From Sphaerospermopsis sp. SIO1G1 (GTDB lineage Bacteria; Cyanobacteriota; Cyanobacteriia; Cyanobacteriales; Nostocaceae), in assembly GCA_010672785.1 (NCBI GenBank), contig JAAHFX010000009.1, forward strand, positions 276,516-340,515: a DNA stretch of 64,000 nucleotides, written 5' to 3'. Positions 44,016 through 53,573 of this stretch are shown here, piece after piece. The notes under the pieces were generated by a model. That model had not been told where the DNA came from and ran no database searches. It worked only from the letters and a program-made list of their open reading frames with translations. Both the position numbers and the translations under genes were made by a program. Each line of letters begins with the position of its first letter. The stretch's first letter is position 1.

Positions 44016-46355
44016 TTATAAAACTTGAGAAAATCCTCTTTTTAAAGCAGTAAAAACAGGACAAGGATCAGCATCTTGTATATTATTAGGTTTACTCCAA
44101 GTAAAAGGAGCTTGTCTAGCAGCAGACATCCATAATAACTTTTTTGCTCTCGTCATAGCTACATATAACAACCGATATTCCTCAGCCATTTTTAAAAATT
44201 TAGCATCATGTGCAGCTTGCTGAACATTAGGCATTTTTGCCCCTGGTTGATGCAATGCTGATCGAATTTGAGCGCGGGCAACTTCTGATAAAATAAAATC
44301 ACCTAAAAATTTACCTTGGGGAGGAAGCCAAAATTTACCAGGAATGATTTTTTCATGTAAAAAAGGCAAAAATACATAATCCCAATCTAAACCTTTAGCT
44401 TTGTGCATAGTCATAATTGTTAATTGCCCAGATTTAGTATATTGTGCTTCCATATTTTCAGGATTTACTGGTTCAAACCTTTCGGAAGTGACAATTGTAC
44501 TCAAACTATCAAGCATTTGCTCTATGCAATAATTACCAATTAATTCTATATTTACCTTTTCTGCTAGTTTATCCGCTGTCGCTAATTCTGCTTGTTCATA
44601 TTTTAAAGTTAAAGCTAAAAAAGGAATTAATTGATAAGTGGGTAATTCCAACTTTGCCTTTAATAAATTACAACATAAATGAGCAGCTTTTGTCACTTCT
44701 GGTGGCTGGGTTTTAGCTAAAAGATTAGGATATAAAAAATCTTCTGGTACACTAGCCAAAGTATTAATATCTTGAGTTTCAATTAACCCACGTTTAACTA
44801 ATATATTTAAAGTAGCTTTTAAATAATCCGGAGAGTGAGGGCGATCGCAAAATTGTAACAAAGATAAAATTTCTTGGGGAACATGAGAACGTCTTTCTTG
44901 TTCTCCCACATCATATAATTGAATCTGATTTTCTTGACATACTTGTTCTAATTGTGTTGCTAACCATCTCCCTTGGCGATTTTCCCTAACTAACACGGCC
45001 GCACAAGCTTTGGGATTATCTTTAAATAACTCTACAACTCTTTGGGAAATTAACTCAACTGTATGATTAATATTACGGGGTGTATACAATTCTAAGCCCT
45101 TACCAACCATATCTGGATTAGCATTTGGCTGTGGATCGTTAACATCAACTATCTCAATTATTTGCTCTAAAAATGGCGTTTCTCCAGTTTTATTTTCAGC
45201 TTTCCATTGCATATTCACCCATTGCAAAGCAAAATTAGCCGCATCAATAATTATCTTACTACTACGACCGGCTTGATTCATGGTTGCCAGTTTTTGATCA
45301 CCTTGACAACTTTGACAAAAGTCTCGAAAATAGATCGGATCAGCAGGAGTAAAAGTCGAGTTAATTGCCTGATTAGGATCACCAACCCTAACTAAATTTA
45401 CATTTAATTTACCCATTGCTAAACTTTCTAAAAGTTGGGTTTGTAACTGACTAGAATCTTGTGCTTCATCTTCAAACACTGCAAATATTTTACTTCTTTC
45501 TTGATTTAAAACCTGTTCATTTTTTAATACTGTTAAAGCCCCTAAAATCATATCATCATAATCATAAAAATCCTGTGATTGCATAATTATTTGATATTCT
45601 GTATAAAGTCCAGCAGCAATCCTGAGAATTTGATAATAATCATCTGTTTTTTCACTCCATTCATATAACTTTTCAGGTAATATTCCCGAACTTTTCGCCT
45701 CACGAATAATCGTATCTGCTAAATTTGGTAAAATCTCTGTTCTCAGTACAGAATGACGACGTAACTTTTCTGTTTCCTCTCCATCAAATTGATTTCCTGC
45801 TAACAACCGATGATACATTTCTGGATGTTTATTTATCCACTCTTCCACCGCTAACCGAATAAAACGATGACTTTGATTAGGAGTAATTAACTTAGCAGTT
45901 TCTAACTCCAAACCCGATAATTCTGGATAAAGACGAGCAATTTTTAAAGCTAAACCATGTAAGGTTAGCACTTCAAAACCAGTTTGTGGTAAAGATAACT
46001 CTTTTAATTGCTGACGGATTTTTACTTTTAAGTTAGCAGCAGCAGAACGAGTAAAAGTCACAACCACTAATTGACGGAGGTACTTATTTCCTGTCTCCAC
46101 AGCATTAATATATTGACGCGCAATAGCAATAGCAGCAGCAGCGGCCATACCCGTAGACTTCCCCGCACCAGGAACAGCAGATACCGCTAATGGCCCTGCT
46201 TCCCAGTCGGCCATCTGAGTTTGTCCAGGTCGCAATGTACCCCGAATTTTGTTAATCTTTTCCCATAACATAGTTACAGATGACGCAGAAATCTCCGCAG
46301 ATTCCCCATTAGTGTAATTTTCTTGCTCAGTAAAACTATCTTTAAACATTTTCAA
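44016..46355 (-). CDS. UvrD/Rep-family ATP-dependent DNA helicase
   Basis: A 779-residue superfamily 1A helicase. The Walker A motif reads VPGAGKST (61-68), motif II VFEDEAQDSSQLQTQLLE (about 290), motif III VGDPNQAIN, motif V TMHKAKGLDWDYVFLPFLHE, and motif VI LLYVAMTRAKK. The N-terminal 45 residues are unrelated low-complexity. The family has a 3'-5' helicase core used in repair and replication restart. The overall shape is closest to PcrA-like cyanobacterial helicases, but the partner is unknown. It is not adjacent to addB/recB-like genes. Confidence 0.9.
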   Translation of the reverse strand: MKMFKDSFTEQENYTNGESAEISASSVTMLWEKINKIRGTLRPGQTQMADWEAGPLAVSAVPGAGKSTGMAAAAAIAIARQYINAVETGNKYLRQLVVVTFTRSAAANLKVKIRQQLKELSLPQTGFEVLTLHGLALKIARLYPELSGLELETAKLITPNQSHRFIRLAVEEWINKHPEMYHRLLAGNQFDGEETEKLRRHSVLRTEILPNLADTIIREAKSSGILPEKLYEWSEKTDDYYQILRIAAGLYTEYQIIMQSQDFYDYDDMILGALTVLKNEQVLNQERSKIFAVFEDEAQDSSQLQTQLLESLAMGKLNVNLVRVGDPNQAINSTFTPADPIYFRDFCQSCQGDQKLATMNQAGRSSKIIIDAANFALQWVNMQWKAENKTGETPFLEQIIEIVDVNDPQPNANPDMVGKGLELYTPRNINHTVELISQRVVELFKDNPKACAAVLVRENRQGRWLATQLEQVCQENQIQLYDVGEQERRSHVPQEILSLLQFCDRPHSPDYLKATLNILVKRGLIETQDINTLASVPEDFLYPNLLAKTQPPEVTKAAHLCCNLLKAKLELPTYQLIPFLALTLKYEQAELATADKLAEKVNIELIGNYCIEQMLDSLSTIVTSERFEPVNPENMEAQYTKSGQLTIMTMHKAKGLDWDYVFLPFLHEKIIPGKFWLPPQGKFLGDFILSEVARAQIRSALHQPGAKMPNVQQAAHDAKFLKMAEEYRLLYVAMTRAKKLLWMSAARQAPFTWSKPNNIQDADPCPVFTALKRGFSQVL

Positions 46356-46504
46356 ACTTCAACTTTAATTTTTAATTTGGACAAAGGAGTAAAAAAGTAC
46401 AGTCTTAATTTATGATTAATTGGCATTTATATATTCACATTTCCATCTTGTTACATCTGCGTTAATCTGCATCCATCTGCGTTTCATTTACTAAAAAAAA
46501 TATC

Positions 46505-48184
46505 ATGAAAAATCGTCAAACTTATCTATATTTAACTGCCATAATTTTCCTCGGTGCTATTTTGAGATTTTCCCATCTCAACTTCAAATCACTCTGGTTA
46601 GATGAAATCATCACCGCCATTTTTAGCTCCGGGAAAAGTTATCAATCAATTCCTTTAAATATGGTTTTTTCTCTACAACAACTCCAAGATATTTTTATTT
46701 GGCAACCTGGAGTGAGTTGTTCACAAATTGCCGAAAACTTAGCCAACGAATCTACCCATCCACCCTTATTTTTTTGTGGGATGTATAAATGGTTAGGATG
46801 GGTGAATTCATTGGATATTGATTGGATCATCAAACTTAGATTTCTCCCAGCTTTATTTGGTGTTATTTCCATCATCGCTATTTACATGATTAACAGTGCA
46901 GCTTTTTCTCCTCAATCTGGGATTTTCACAGCTTTAGTTATGTCTTTATCCCCCTTTGCTGTTTATCTTTCCCAGGAAGCAAGGCACTATACTTTACCTA
47001 TGCTTTTAATTACTTTATCATTATTTGCAGTCATTAAAATTCAAAGAGATATCTTTTCTAATCAGCATTCCAGATTAAGATTTTGGTTATTATGGATAAC
47101 TGTTAATATCACTGGATTATATACCCATTATTTTTTTATTGTTGCATTCAGTGCAGAAATTATTACTTTATCATTACTAATTTATCGAATCAGATCGAAA
47201 ATTGTTAATTTCCCAAAAATCTATCTACATTTAATTATTTCTAGCACAGTAGTTATTATTGGTTATATTCCTTGGTTATTTACTATATTTAGCCACATTC
47301 GTAAATCAGAAACTAACTGGTTATCATCTCCCCAACACGTTGAACCAATTTATCAAACTTTGCTGAACTGGGTATTAATGACAATTACGCTCCCAGTCGA
47401 AAACCAAGCTTTGATTATACAAGTTTTCTGTGGTGGTTTAATGTTAATTTTTACCCTAGGAATAGGTTTTCAAGTAATTAGAAATCTGATTACTCTATGG
47501 TTTAACCCAGCAGTTCATTTCTCGATTTTTACTTTAGCAAGTTTTGTATTTTTCATATTAATACAGTTCTTTGTCATTGCTTATGGTTTAGGGAAAGATA
47601 TTACCATAGTTCCCCGTTATAGTTTTGTTTATTATCCTGGTTTTTGCGCTCTTTTAGCTCTTGGTTTAGAAAAGTTGAAAATATCTAAGTATATATTTTT
47701 AATGTTTGGAATTATTAGTTGTATTTTTGTGATCAATAATTTCACCTTTCAAAAACCATTCTTCCCAGATCAAGTAGCTAAAAATATGAATATAGAACCT
47801 AATTTACCTATCATGTTAGTGATTAAATATGATAACTATCAAGATGTAGCAGGAGGTTTAAGTTTTGCAACTGCTTTAAATCAAGAAAGAAGCAATAATC
47901 AGGACAGTATAACTTTTTTAAAAAATTCTTTTGATTTATCTAATCTTGACCAAAAGTTATCTGATTTCTACACTCCCAACCAACCAGAGTTTAATTTATG
48001 GTTTATTGGTTCAAGTATAAAGAGAAAAAATTTTGGTCAAAGTTTCCAAATTGCCAAAACAATTACCTGCAATATAGACAACAACTATTACTATAGAATA
48101 GGACATTTTCCCTATCAGTTATATCGGTGTGTTGATTCAGTTATCAGTTATCAATTATCAGTACCTCTCAAGGAAAAATCATGA
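46505..48184 (+). CDS. GT39/ArnT-like membrane glycosyltransferase
   Basis: A 559-residue polytopic membrane protein with about 10-12 hydrophobic segments. The first loop has the acidic LWLDEIITA (LDE at 32-34) typical of lipid-phosphate-sugar dependent glycosyltransferases of the PMT/ArnT superfamily (DUF family 39). A long periplasmic C-terminal part follows (from about 440). Its last residues (SVISYQLSVPLKEKS) are encoded by CAGTTATCAGTTATC-like short repeat units, so the C-terminus has probably been extended by a repeat. Donor and acceptor are unknown. Confidence 0.8.
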   Translation: MKNRQTYLYLTAIIFLGAILRFSHLNFKSLWLDEIITAIFSSGKSYQSIPLNMVFSLQQLQDIFIWQPGVSCSQIAENLANESTHPPLFFCGMYKWLGWVNSLDIDWIIKLRFLPALFGVISIIAIYMINSAAFSPQSGIFTALVMSLSPFAVYLSQEARHYTLPMLLITLSLFAVIKIQRDIFSNQHSRLRFWLLWITVNITGLYTHYFFIVAFSAEIITLSLLIYRIRSKIVNFPKIYLHLIISSTVVIIGYIPWLFTIFSHIRKSETNWLSSPQHVEPIYQTLLNWVLMTITLPVENQALIIQVFCGGLMLIFTLGIGFQVIRNLITLWFNPAVHFSIFTLASFVFFILIQFFVIAYGLGKDITIVPRYSFVYYPGFCALLALGLEKLKISKYIFLMFGIISCIFVINNFTFQKPFFPDQVAKNMNIEPNLPIMLVIKYDNYQDVAGGLSFATALNQERSNNQDSITFLKNSFDLSNLDQKLSDFYTPNQPEFNLWFIGSSIKRKNFGQSFQIAKTITCNIDNNYYYRIGHFPYQLYRCVDSVISYQLSVPLKEKS

Positions 48185-48221
48185 CCATCCAATTTTTGAA
48201 ACTTTTCCCTGTTCCCTAGTA

Positions 48222-48280
48222 TTGGTGTGTGAGAACGGAGTTCGTAACGCACCATGATCAAGGGTTTGGTGCGTCACTAT
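48222..48280. repeat. GGTGTGTGAGAACGGAGTTCG partial repeat
   Basis: A shortened relative of the GTAGGGTGTG repeat family (copies at 28829 and 59875). It has GAGAACGGAGTTCGTAACGC and GATCAAGGGTTTGGTGCGTC but lacks the outer arms. Confidence 0.65.
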
Positions 48281-48371
48281 TCCCTGTTTCCTATTCCCTA
48301 TTCTCTAGTATCCACAGATCATTTTTATAGCTGAACACCAAGCTCCGCTAACAACAAACCCTAATTAATAA

Positions 48372-49457
48372 CTATTCATCTATTTGCCAAGCGTCTTTAT
48401 TAAAGTCTTCATCTAGCACTTTTTTAGGTCGCAAAATGATAATTATTTTACCTAATAAAGTTTGTTCTGGCTCAGTTTCAAACCATTGAAAATCTATTTT
48501 TCCATTATTATCAAAAACAAAATAACTTGAACCATCCCAGTCTCTTTGATCACGATCTATGACCACTAAAACTTGTTCAGTTTTGGTATTGTTAGGATTA
48601 GGAAAAATTTCACTATTGGCAATAATTACTACGGGATCTTCAGCAGCTTTTAATATTTGCCAACCTGGTAAAGCTACCCATGCCTGATCACCTGCAAATT
48701 TCACCATTTTAAATGGTTCAATTTCTGTAATTATGGGTACATCCTTCACATTGTCTGGTGTTAATGGTAACTCACCCACCACAGGAATAATTCTGGGTAA
48801 TTCCTCATCAGAGTCCAAGCGGAAGAAGGGTAGCATGGGTGCAGGACGTTGGGGAACTACGGTAAAATCAGTGAGTAGTTGTTCTATTTGTTTCCTGGCT
48901 TCTGGAGAGTGAACAAAGCGCAAACCTTTAGCAATTAAGCGGGAACGCTCTTGTAAGTCAGAATTTTGTCGGGCTAATTTCCATGTTTGATAAGCAACCG
49001 CATCCCCTGGATGGTTGGTAAAACCTTGGGGTGGAGTAGAAAACCGCGAAAAATCCTTAATTGCTTTTGCAACTTCCCGTGCTTCATCTACATCCAACTT
49101 GTGGTGAAAAATTAAATCTGCTGCGGTAGCACGATCTTCCTGGGTTAATAACCGTAGTTCATAGAGAACATCACTAGCTCTTTGACCATAATATGCAAGA
49201 GTTTCCGGGGATGCACCAAACTTTTCTAAAGAACTATAAACTTGAGCGCCAACTATGACCTGATTTTGCTGAATCGGCTCAAAACCAGTTGCTTCAAAGA
49301 TATCTTGGGGGTTATGGCCGCCTTTTTGGAGTTGGGCGATCGCCTCACCCCATTCCACCCAAGTACCTTGTTTTTGTCTGAGTTTGACTAGCAGTTCCTG
49401 TGCAGTATCATCAGCAGTACTGTCAGTACCTTGAGTGTTAGATGGTAGTTCAGTCAT
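48372..49457 (-). CDS. raf1: Rubisco accumulation factor 1
   Basis: A chaperone that assists RbcL dimer and octamer assembly before RbcS binding, in the cytosol or carboxysome region. The 361-residue protein shows the N-terminal alpha-helical domain (about 20-200; LTQEDRATAADLIFHHKLDV) and the C-terminal beta domain (about 210-350; DQAWVALPGWQILKAAEDPV). It is specific to photosynthetic organisms. It stands alone. Confidence 0.93.
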   Translation of the reverse strand: MTELPSNTQGTDSTADDTAQELLVKLRQKQGTWVEWGEAIAQLQKGGHNPQDIFEATGFEPIQQNQVIVGAQVYSSLEKFGASPETLAYYGQRASDVLYELRLLTQEDRATAADLIFHHKLDVDEAREVAKAIKDFSRFSTPPQGFTNHPGDAVAYQTWKLARQNSDLQERSRLIAKGLRFVHSPEARKQIEQLLTDFTVVPQRPAPMLPFFRLDSDEELPRIIPVVGELPLTPDNVKDVPIITEIEPFKMVKFAGDQAWVALPGWQILKAAEDPVVIIANSEIFPNPNNTKTEQVLVVIDRDQRDWDGSSYFVFDNNGKIDFQWFETEPEQTLLGKIIIILRPKKVLDEDFNKDAWQIDE

Positions 49458-49677
49458 AATTCAGAAGTGCAAAATTAAATTTAAGATGGTGATTAATAAT
49501 TTTTGAACCTAGATGGATCTCCGATTGTATCAACCATTGACATTATTTTTCACTGACCAAGCAGATTCATCAATGTGTAACTAAAATATGTTACAGCTTA
49601 ATCTAAACCGCCGGGATGATTTCTTTTCTACCCGGTATGGAATATAACAAAGTTGTTTATATCATCTTCTGGAACTA

Positions 49678-50622
49678 ATGGATAGCCAAAATTCGGATAT
49701 TGAACAAAGACTTTCTCAATTGAGAAGTCGTACCCCTGATAAAAAAATGAAAATATTAGTGGTGGATGATGAGCCAGATAACCTGGATCTACTGTATCGT
49801 ACCTTTCGTCGTGATTTTAACGTTCTCAAAGCCGAAAGTGGTATGAAAGCTTTGAAATTACTGGAACGAGAGGGGGAAGTAGCAGTAATCATTTCTGATC
49901 AAAGAATGCCAGAGATGAAAGGAACTGAATTTCTGAGTCGGACTTTACCCCAATTTCCTGACACTGTGAGAATTATCCTCACTGGTTTCACTGATATTGA
50001 AGACTTGGTAGAAGCTATTAATACTGGTCAAGTTTTCAAGTACATTACCAAACCTTGGGACTCTGGAGAACTAAAAGAAGTAGTACAGCGAGCAGCAACA
50101 ACATATGATGTACTTAAACAAAAAACCAAAGAACTACGCCGTGCTAACTCTCAAATGCAACTGTTAAATGTTTTGGTGGAAGTTACCCAAACAATTTCCA
50201 GTTGTGAAGAAATTCTTACTCCCATAGCTCAAGCCTTTAGTGAAAGTTTCCATGCAGATGGCTGTATTGTACAACTTATAGAAAATAATACTTTGATTAA
50301 CACCCAGGGAGTTTACAGTAAAAATGGTGTTGTAGAAAACTGGCTATCTGAAGATCCCTTAGCTACCAAAGCGATCGCTAGTGGTCAAATTCAATTCTCA
50401 TTTAATATACCTAAAGATACTGATCTCAATACTCTCATTCACTATCAAATTGCACAAGTCCAAGCCCATCTCATTATTCCTATTATTTATCGCCAACAAA
50501 TACTAGGAGTATTATCACTACAGTGGCAAAAACCTTGTACTCTACGGAAAGATGAACTCAAACTGATTCATCTATCTGCACAACTAGTGGCGATCGCCCT
50601 CTCCAGCAGCTACTGTAAGTGA
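49678..50622 (+). CDS. Response regulator with GAF domain
   Basis: A 314-residue two-domain regulator. The receiver domain (about 25-140) has the acidic pair D30/D31, phosphoacceptor D74 (ISDQRMPEM) and K125 (TKPWDSG). A coiled link is followed by a GAF domain (about 160-310). There is no DNA-binding, histidine kinase or GGDEF output, so signalling is by protein contact or by ligand at the GAF domain. It may serve a hybrid kinase encoded elsewhere. It is followed 45 bp later by menG on the same strand. Confidence 0.85.
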   Translation: MDSQNSDIEQRLSQLRSRTPDKKMKILVVDDEPDNLDLLYRTFRRDFNVLKAESGMKALKLLEREGEVAVIISDQRMPEMKGTEFLSRTLPQFPDTVRIILTGFTDIEDLVEAINTGQVFKYITKPWDSGELKEVVQRAATTYDVLKQKTKELRRANSQMQLLNVLVEVTQTISSCEEILTPIAQAFSESFHADGCIVQLIENNTLINTQGVYSKNGVVENWLSEDPLATKAIASGQIQFSFNIPKDTDLNTLIHYQIAQVQAHLIIPIIYRQQILGVLSLQWQKPCTLRKDELKLIHLSAQLVAIALSSSYCK

Positions 50623-50667
50623 CGATAACAACTCAAAACCAGCAACTGCCAGAAAACCAAAAACTAA

Positions 50668-51381
50668 ATGACTAATAACTCACCACCCATCAATCAAGAG
50701 ATACGTGATATTTTCGACCGTATTGCCCCAGTCTATGATAATTTAAACGATTGGTTAAGTTTAGGTCAGCACCGCATCTGGAAAGTCATGACTACCAAAT
50801 GGAGTGCAGCTAAACCAGGAGACCATTGTTTAGATTTATGCTGTGGTAGTGGTGATCTAACTTTTCAATTAGCCCGTCAAGTAGGACAAAGCGGAAAGGT
50901 TTATGGTGTAGACTTTTCTTGTAATTTACTCGCAGCCGCAGAAGAACGCACACAACAATATTATCCCCAACCCCCTATCACCTGGGTAGAAGCAGATGTT
51001 CTCAATTTACCCTTTGCCGACAACCAATTCGATGCCATTACAATGGGTTATGGGCTGAGAAATGTTCAAGATATTCCTCGTTCTCTTCAAGAAATTTATC
51101 GTGTCCTCAAACCATCTGGAAAAGCAGCAATTTTAGACTTTCATCGTCCCAGTGATCCCATTTTTCTTCACTTTCAGCAGTGGTATTTAGATAATATAGT
51201 CGTTCCCATGGCCACTAACTTAGGTGTCAAAGATGAATATGCTTATATTAGTCCCAGTTTAGATCGCTTCCCTGTTGGCAAAGAACAAGTGCGCTTATCA
51301 CACCAAGCCGGTTTTATTAACGCCATCCACTACCCCATTTCTAACGGTATGATGGGAGTGTTAGTTCTTAACAAAAAATAA
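50668..51381 (+). CDS. menG: Demethylphylloquinol/demethylmenaquinone methyltransferase
   Basis: The last methylation of the naphthoquinone ring, making phylloquinone for photosystem I in cyanobacteria. The 237-residue protein is a UbiE/MenG-type SAM methyltransferase with LDLCCGSGDLT (55-65), the NLPFADNQFDAITMGYGLRN family signature, and a LSHQAGF near-C-terminal segment. The family is sometimes named ubiE. It probably forms a short unit with the response regulator before it and the DUF445 gene after it, although repeats separate them. Confidence 0.93.
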   Translation: MTNNSPPINQEIRDIFDRIAPVYDNLNDWLSLGQHRIWKVMTTKWSAAKPGDHCLDLCCGSGDLTFQLARQVGQSGKVYGVDFSCNLLAAAEERTQQYYPQPPITWVEADVLNLPFADNQFDAITMGYGLRNVQDIPRSLQEIYRVLKPSGKAAILDFHRPSDPIFLHFQQWYLDNIVVPMATNLGVKDEYAYISPSLDRFPVGKEQVRLSHQAGFINAIHYPISNGMMGVLVLNKK

Positions 51382-51477
51382 TAGATAGTCACAGGCAAAA
51401 AGCAACAGGCAAAATCATCCAACTAGAGGGTGAGAACTAACAACTGATAACTGATAACTGATAATTGATAATTGATA

Positions 51478-52716
51478 GTGGATTGGTCACATCTTTGGCT
51501 CTACATAACACCCCCATGCTTGGGTGGAATTATCGGCTATTTCACCAATGATATAGCCATCAAAATGCTATTTCGTCCTTATCGTGCTATTTATGTATTT
51601 GGGCGCAGAATACCTTTTACTCCTGGATTAATTCCCCGTAATCAGGAACGGTTAGCTAAAAATATCTCTAATACTATTATGGGGTCATTACTTACCCCAC
51701 AAGAACTACAAAAGCTGGCCAAGCGACTTTTAGAAACAGAAAGGGTTGAAGAAGCTATCCTTTGGTTACTGCGATTAGCATCTGAACAACTCAAGGAAGA
51801 TACAAGCCAAAAAAGTGTTAAAGTTATTGCCAATATATTACGGGATTTATTAGGAGAATCTTTACCTCGTCTCCTCAAGGTTCTGGCCAAGGAGGAAAAT
51901 TTTCTAGAAGCGCAAATTAACCAAATTTTTGACCAAGTATTGCTAGAGTTTCAACTCAGTGAAGAACAAGCAAAAAGGTTGGCAGATTGGTTGTTAGAAC
52001 GCGCTTTACCACCGGATGTTCTCAGACAAGCTATAGTAGATTTCTTAACTGATAAGACCATTCAAACTATAGACGATAACTTGAGAGAGAAAACCAGTGG
52101 TACTTACTGGGTAGTTGCTAATTTATTTGGAGTACGCAACTCTTTAACCAGATTAAGAACTTTCTGCTTAGATGAAAAAGATGATACTAATGCAAGATTG
52201 GCAGAATTAATCAAAGACTTGCAAATGCGCGATCGCCTCAAAAAGCTATTGAGGGATTTATCATTGCAAAATTTACCTATTAGTACGGTACGTCAACTCA
52301 GGAAAACTACCAGGGAAAGTGTACGTCATTACCTACAAGCAAGTGGTGGTGATTTACTACAAGAACTCACTGAATCAGCAGACTGGGAGAATATATCAGT
52401 GTTGTTGATAAACCGCTTGCAAAATTCACCAGTGGTCAATACTTCTTTAGAAGTGGTATCACAGGAGTTGGCTTTAATTTTAGAAAGATATTTGGAAAAA
52501 GATTTGGAAGTAATAGTCGCCCAAATCATCCCCATTCTCTCCATAGATCAGGTAATCATTGACAGGGTAAATTCTACCTCACCTGCTGATTTAGAAGCTG
52601 CTATAGAAGGAATTGTTAAAAATGAACTCCAAGCCATTGTGACTTTGGGAGGTATTTTAGGCTTTGTGGTGGGAACGTTTCAGGCAGGATTGTTATACTT
52701 TAATCTTATTAACTGA
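51478..52716 (+). CDS. DUF445-family membrane protein
   Basis: A DUF445 (YheB-like) membrane protein of about 412 residues. The GTG at 51478 (VDWSHLWLYITPPCLG) is the best start, because the TTG six bases earlier falls in ATAATTGATA short repeats. It has an N-terminal membrane segment, the GYFTNDIAIKMLFRP motif, and a FTPGLIPRNQERLAKNISNT block. A long helical middle follows, and a C-terminal membrane helix (about 392-410). The function is unknown. The repeat array (51440-51478) is part of its leader. Confidence 0.85.
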   Translation: MDWSHLWLYITPPCLGGIIGYFTNDIAIKMLFRPYRAIYVFGRRIPFTPGLIPRNQERLAKNISNTIMGSLLTPQELQKLAKRLLETERVEEAILWLLRLASEQLKEDTSQKSVKVIANILRDLLGESLPRLLKVLAKEENFLEAQINQIFDQVLLEFQLSEEQAKRLADWLLERALPPDVLRQAIVDFLTDKTIQTIDDNLREKTSGTYWVVANLFGVRNSLTRLRTFCLDEKDDTNARLAELIKDLQMRDRLKKLLRDLSLQNLPISTVRQLRKTTRESVRHYLQASGGDLLQELTESADWENISVLLINRLQNSPVVNTSLEVVSQELALILERYLEKDLEVIVAQIIPILSIDQVIIDRVNSTSPADLEAAIEGIVKNELQAIVTLGGILGFVVGTFQAGLLYFNLIN

Positions 52717-52724
52717 ACTTTAAT

Positions 52725-52830
52725 CAGTTGTCAGTTGTCAGTTGTCAGTTATCAGTTATCAGGTATCAGTTATCAGTTGTCAGTTATAACTGTTCACTGT
52801 TCACTGTTCACTGTTCACTGTTCCCCACTC
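52725..52830. repeat. TCAGTTGTCAGTT and TGTTCAC short tandem arrays
   Basis: A stretch of TCAGTTG/TCAGTTA units, then TGTTCAC units, downstream of the DUF445 gene. They match the arrays at 30.4 kb and resemble those at 59.77 kb. Confidence 0.9.
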
Positions 52831-53041
52831 CCTTGCAGTCCTAACGATGGGATATTTTTGATTTGGAAATCTCTTTTTATTTGTGAAGGGGAATCTTTGA
52901 AAGTTGAAATTCTTCCCCTGCTTCAATTTCAAAAGAATTGGTTCTGTAAGCATTACTCAACAAAACCAACTTGTGTCTTTTGATTTCCTAAAAGCCAAAC
53001 TCACGAAAAATAGTGATGAATTCACTCAACAGTGAATAAAC

Positions 53042-53115
53042 GAGAAGTTTGTTGTGTTTACTGTCTCAGGTACAACCATTTGGCTGTACTAGAGACAAGA
53101 TTGCAAAAACTTCTC
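53042..53115. ncRNA. Candidate nested stem-loop (possible structured RNA)
   Basis: Four nested pairings lie in 74 bp: GAGAAGTTT with AAACTTCTC (53042-53050/53107-53115), TGTCTC with GAGACA (53062-53067/53092-53097), GTAC with GTAC (53070-53073/53086-53089) and CCA with TGG at the tip. It is in a gene-free region between the DUF445 gene and the small minus-strand gene at 53139. No T-run follows. It may be an RNA leader or element. The strand is undetermined and only fold conservation would tell. Confidence 0.35.
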
Positions 53116-53138
53116 AAACCGAAATCTTAGATATCATC

Positions 53139-53399
53139 TTAGATATCACCATTGACTTGCATTTGATGCACTTGATCAGCCAATTCTTGACGACCTTGAT
53201 CGTCTAGCTTATCAATTGCCAACATCCCCATGAGGATGACTTCTTTCAATGTCAAACGAGTAGAATGTGCCTGTTTTTGCACAATCTCTTTTATTACTGG
53301 ACTTACTCCAATAGCGGTACTAGCTCTAGCCACGATATTAAAAGGAAACATTAACGACTTCGCATCAATATTAACACTTTTAACGACGTTATTGTACAC
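53139..53399 (-). CDS. Small hypothetical protein (86 aa)
   Basis: No family recognised. It is an 86-residue, mostly helical protein with a conserved-looking core RLTLKEVILMGMLAIDKLDD and an acidic C-terminus. The ATG at 53399 is used. The C-terminal coding region contains a direct repeat (ATCTTAGATATCA, near 53128-53147). It stands alone, preceded by an AT-rich region. Confidence 0.6.
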   Translation of the reverse strand: MYNNVVKSVNIDAKSLMFPFNIVARASTAIGVSPVIKEIVQKQAHSTRLTLKEVILMGMLAIDKLDDQGRQELADQVHQMQVNGDI

Positions 53400-53573
53400 A
53401 GAATAAAATTTAACACTTTTCTTTAATATAACTTTATATACCAGCAGTCAGTGAGATCACATTCTTAACACAGATTTTGCGACCAATTCCTAGAAACTGA
53501 AATTTTCCTGAACTCAGCCAGATCAGGCTGTCATAAGGAAAAGCAGTAAATACGGAAAAGGACATCAACAAAG

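Noticed and set aside
52735..52983. 82-codon plus-strand frame after the DUF445 gene
   Set aside because: The first half is a translated short repeat array, and the second half has no family-like features.
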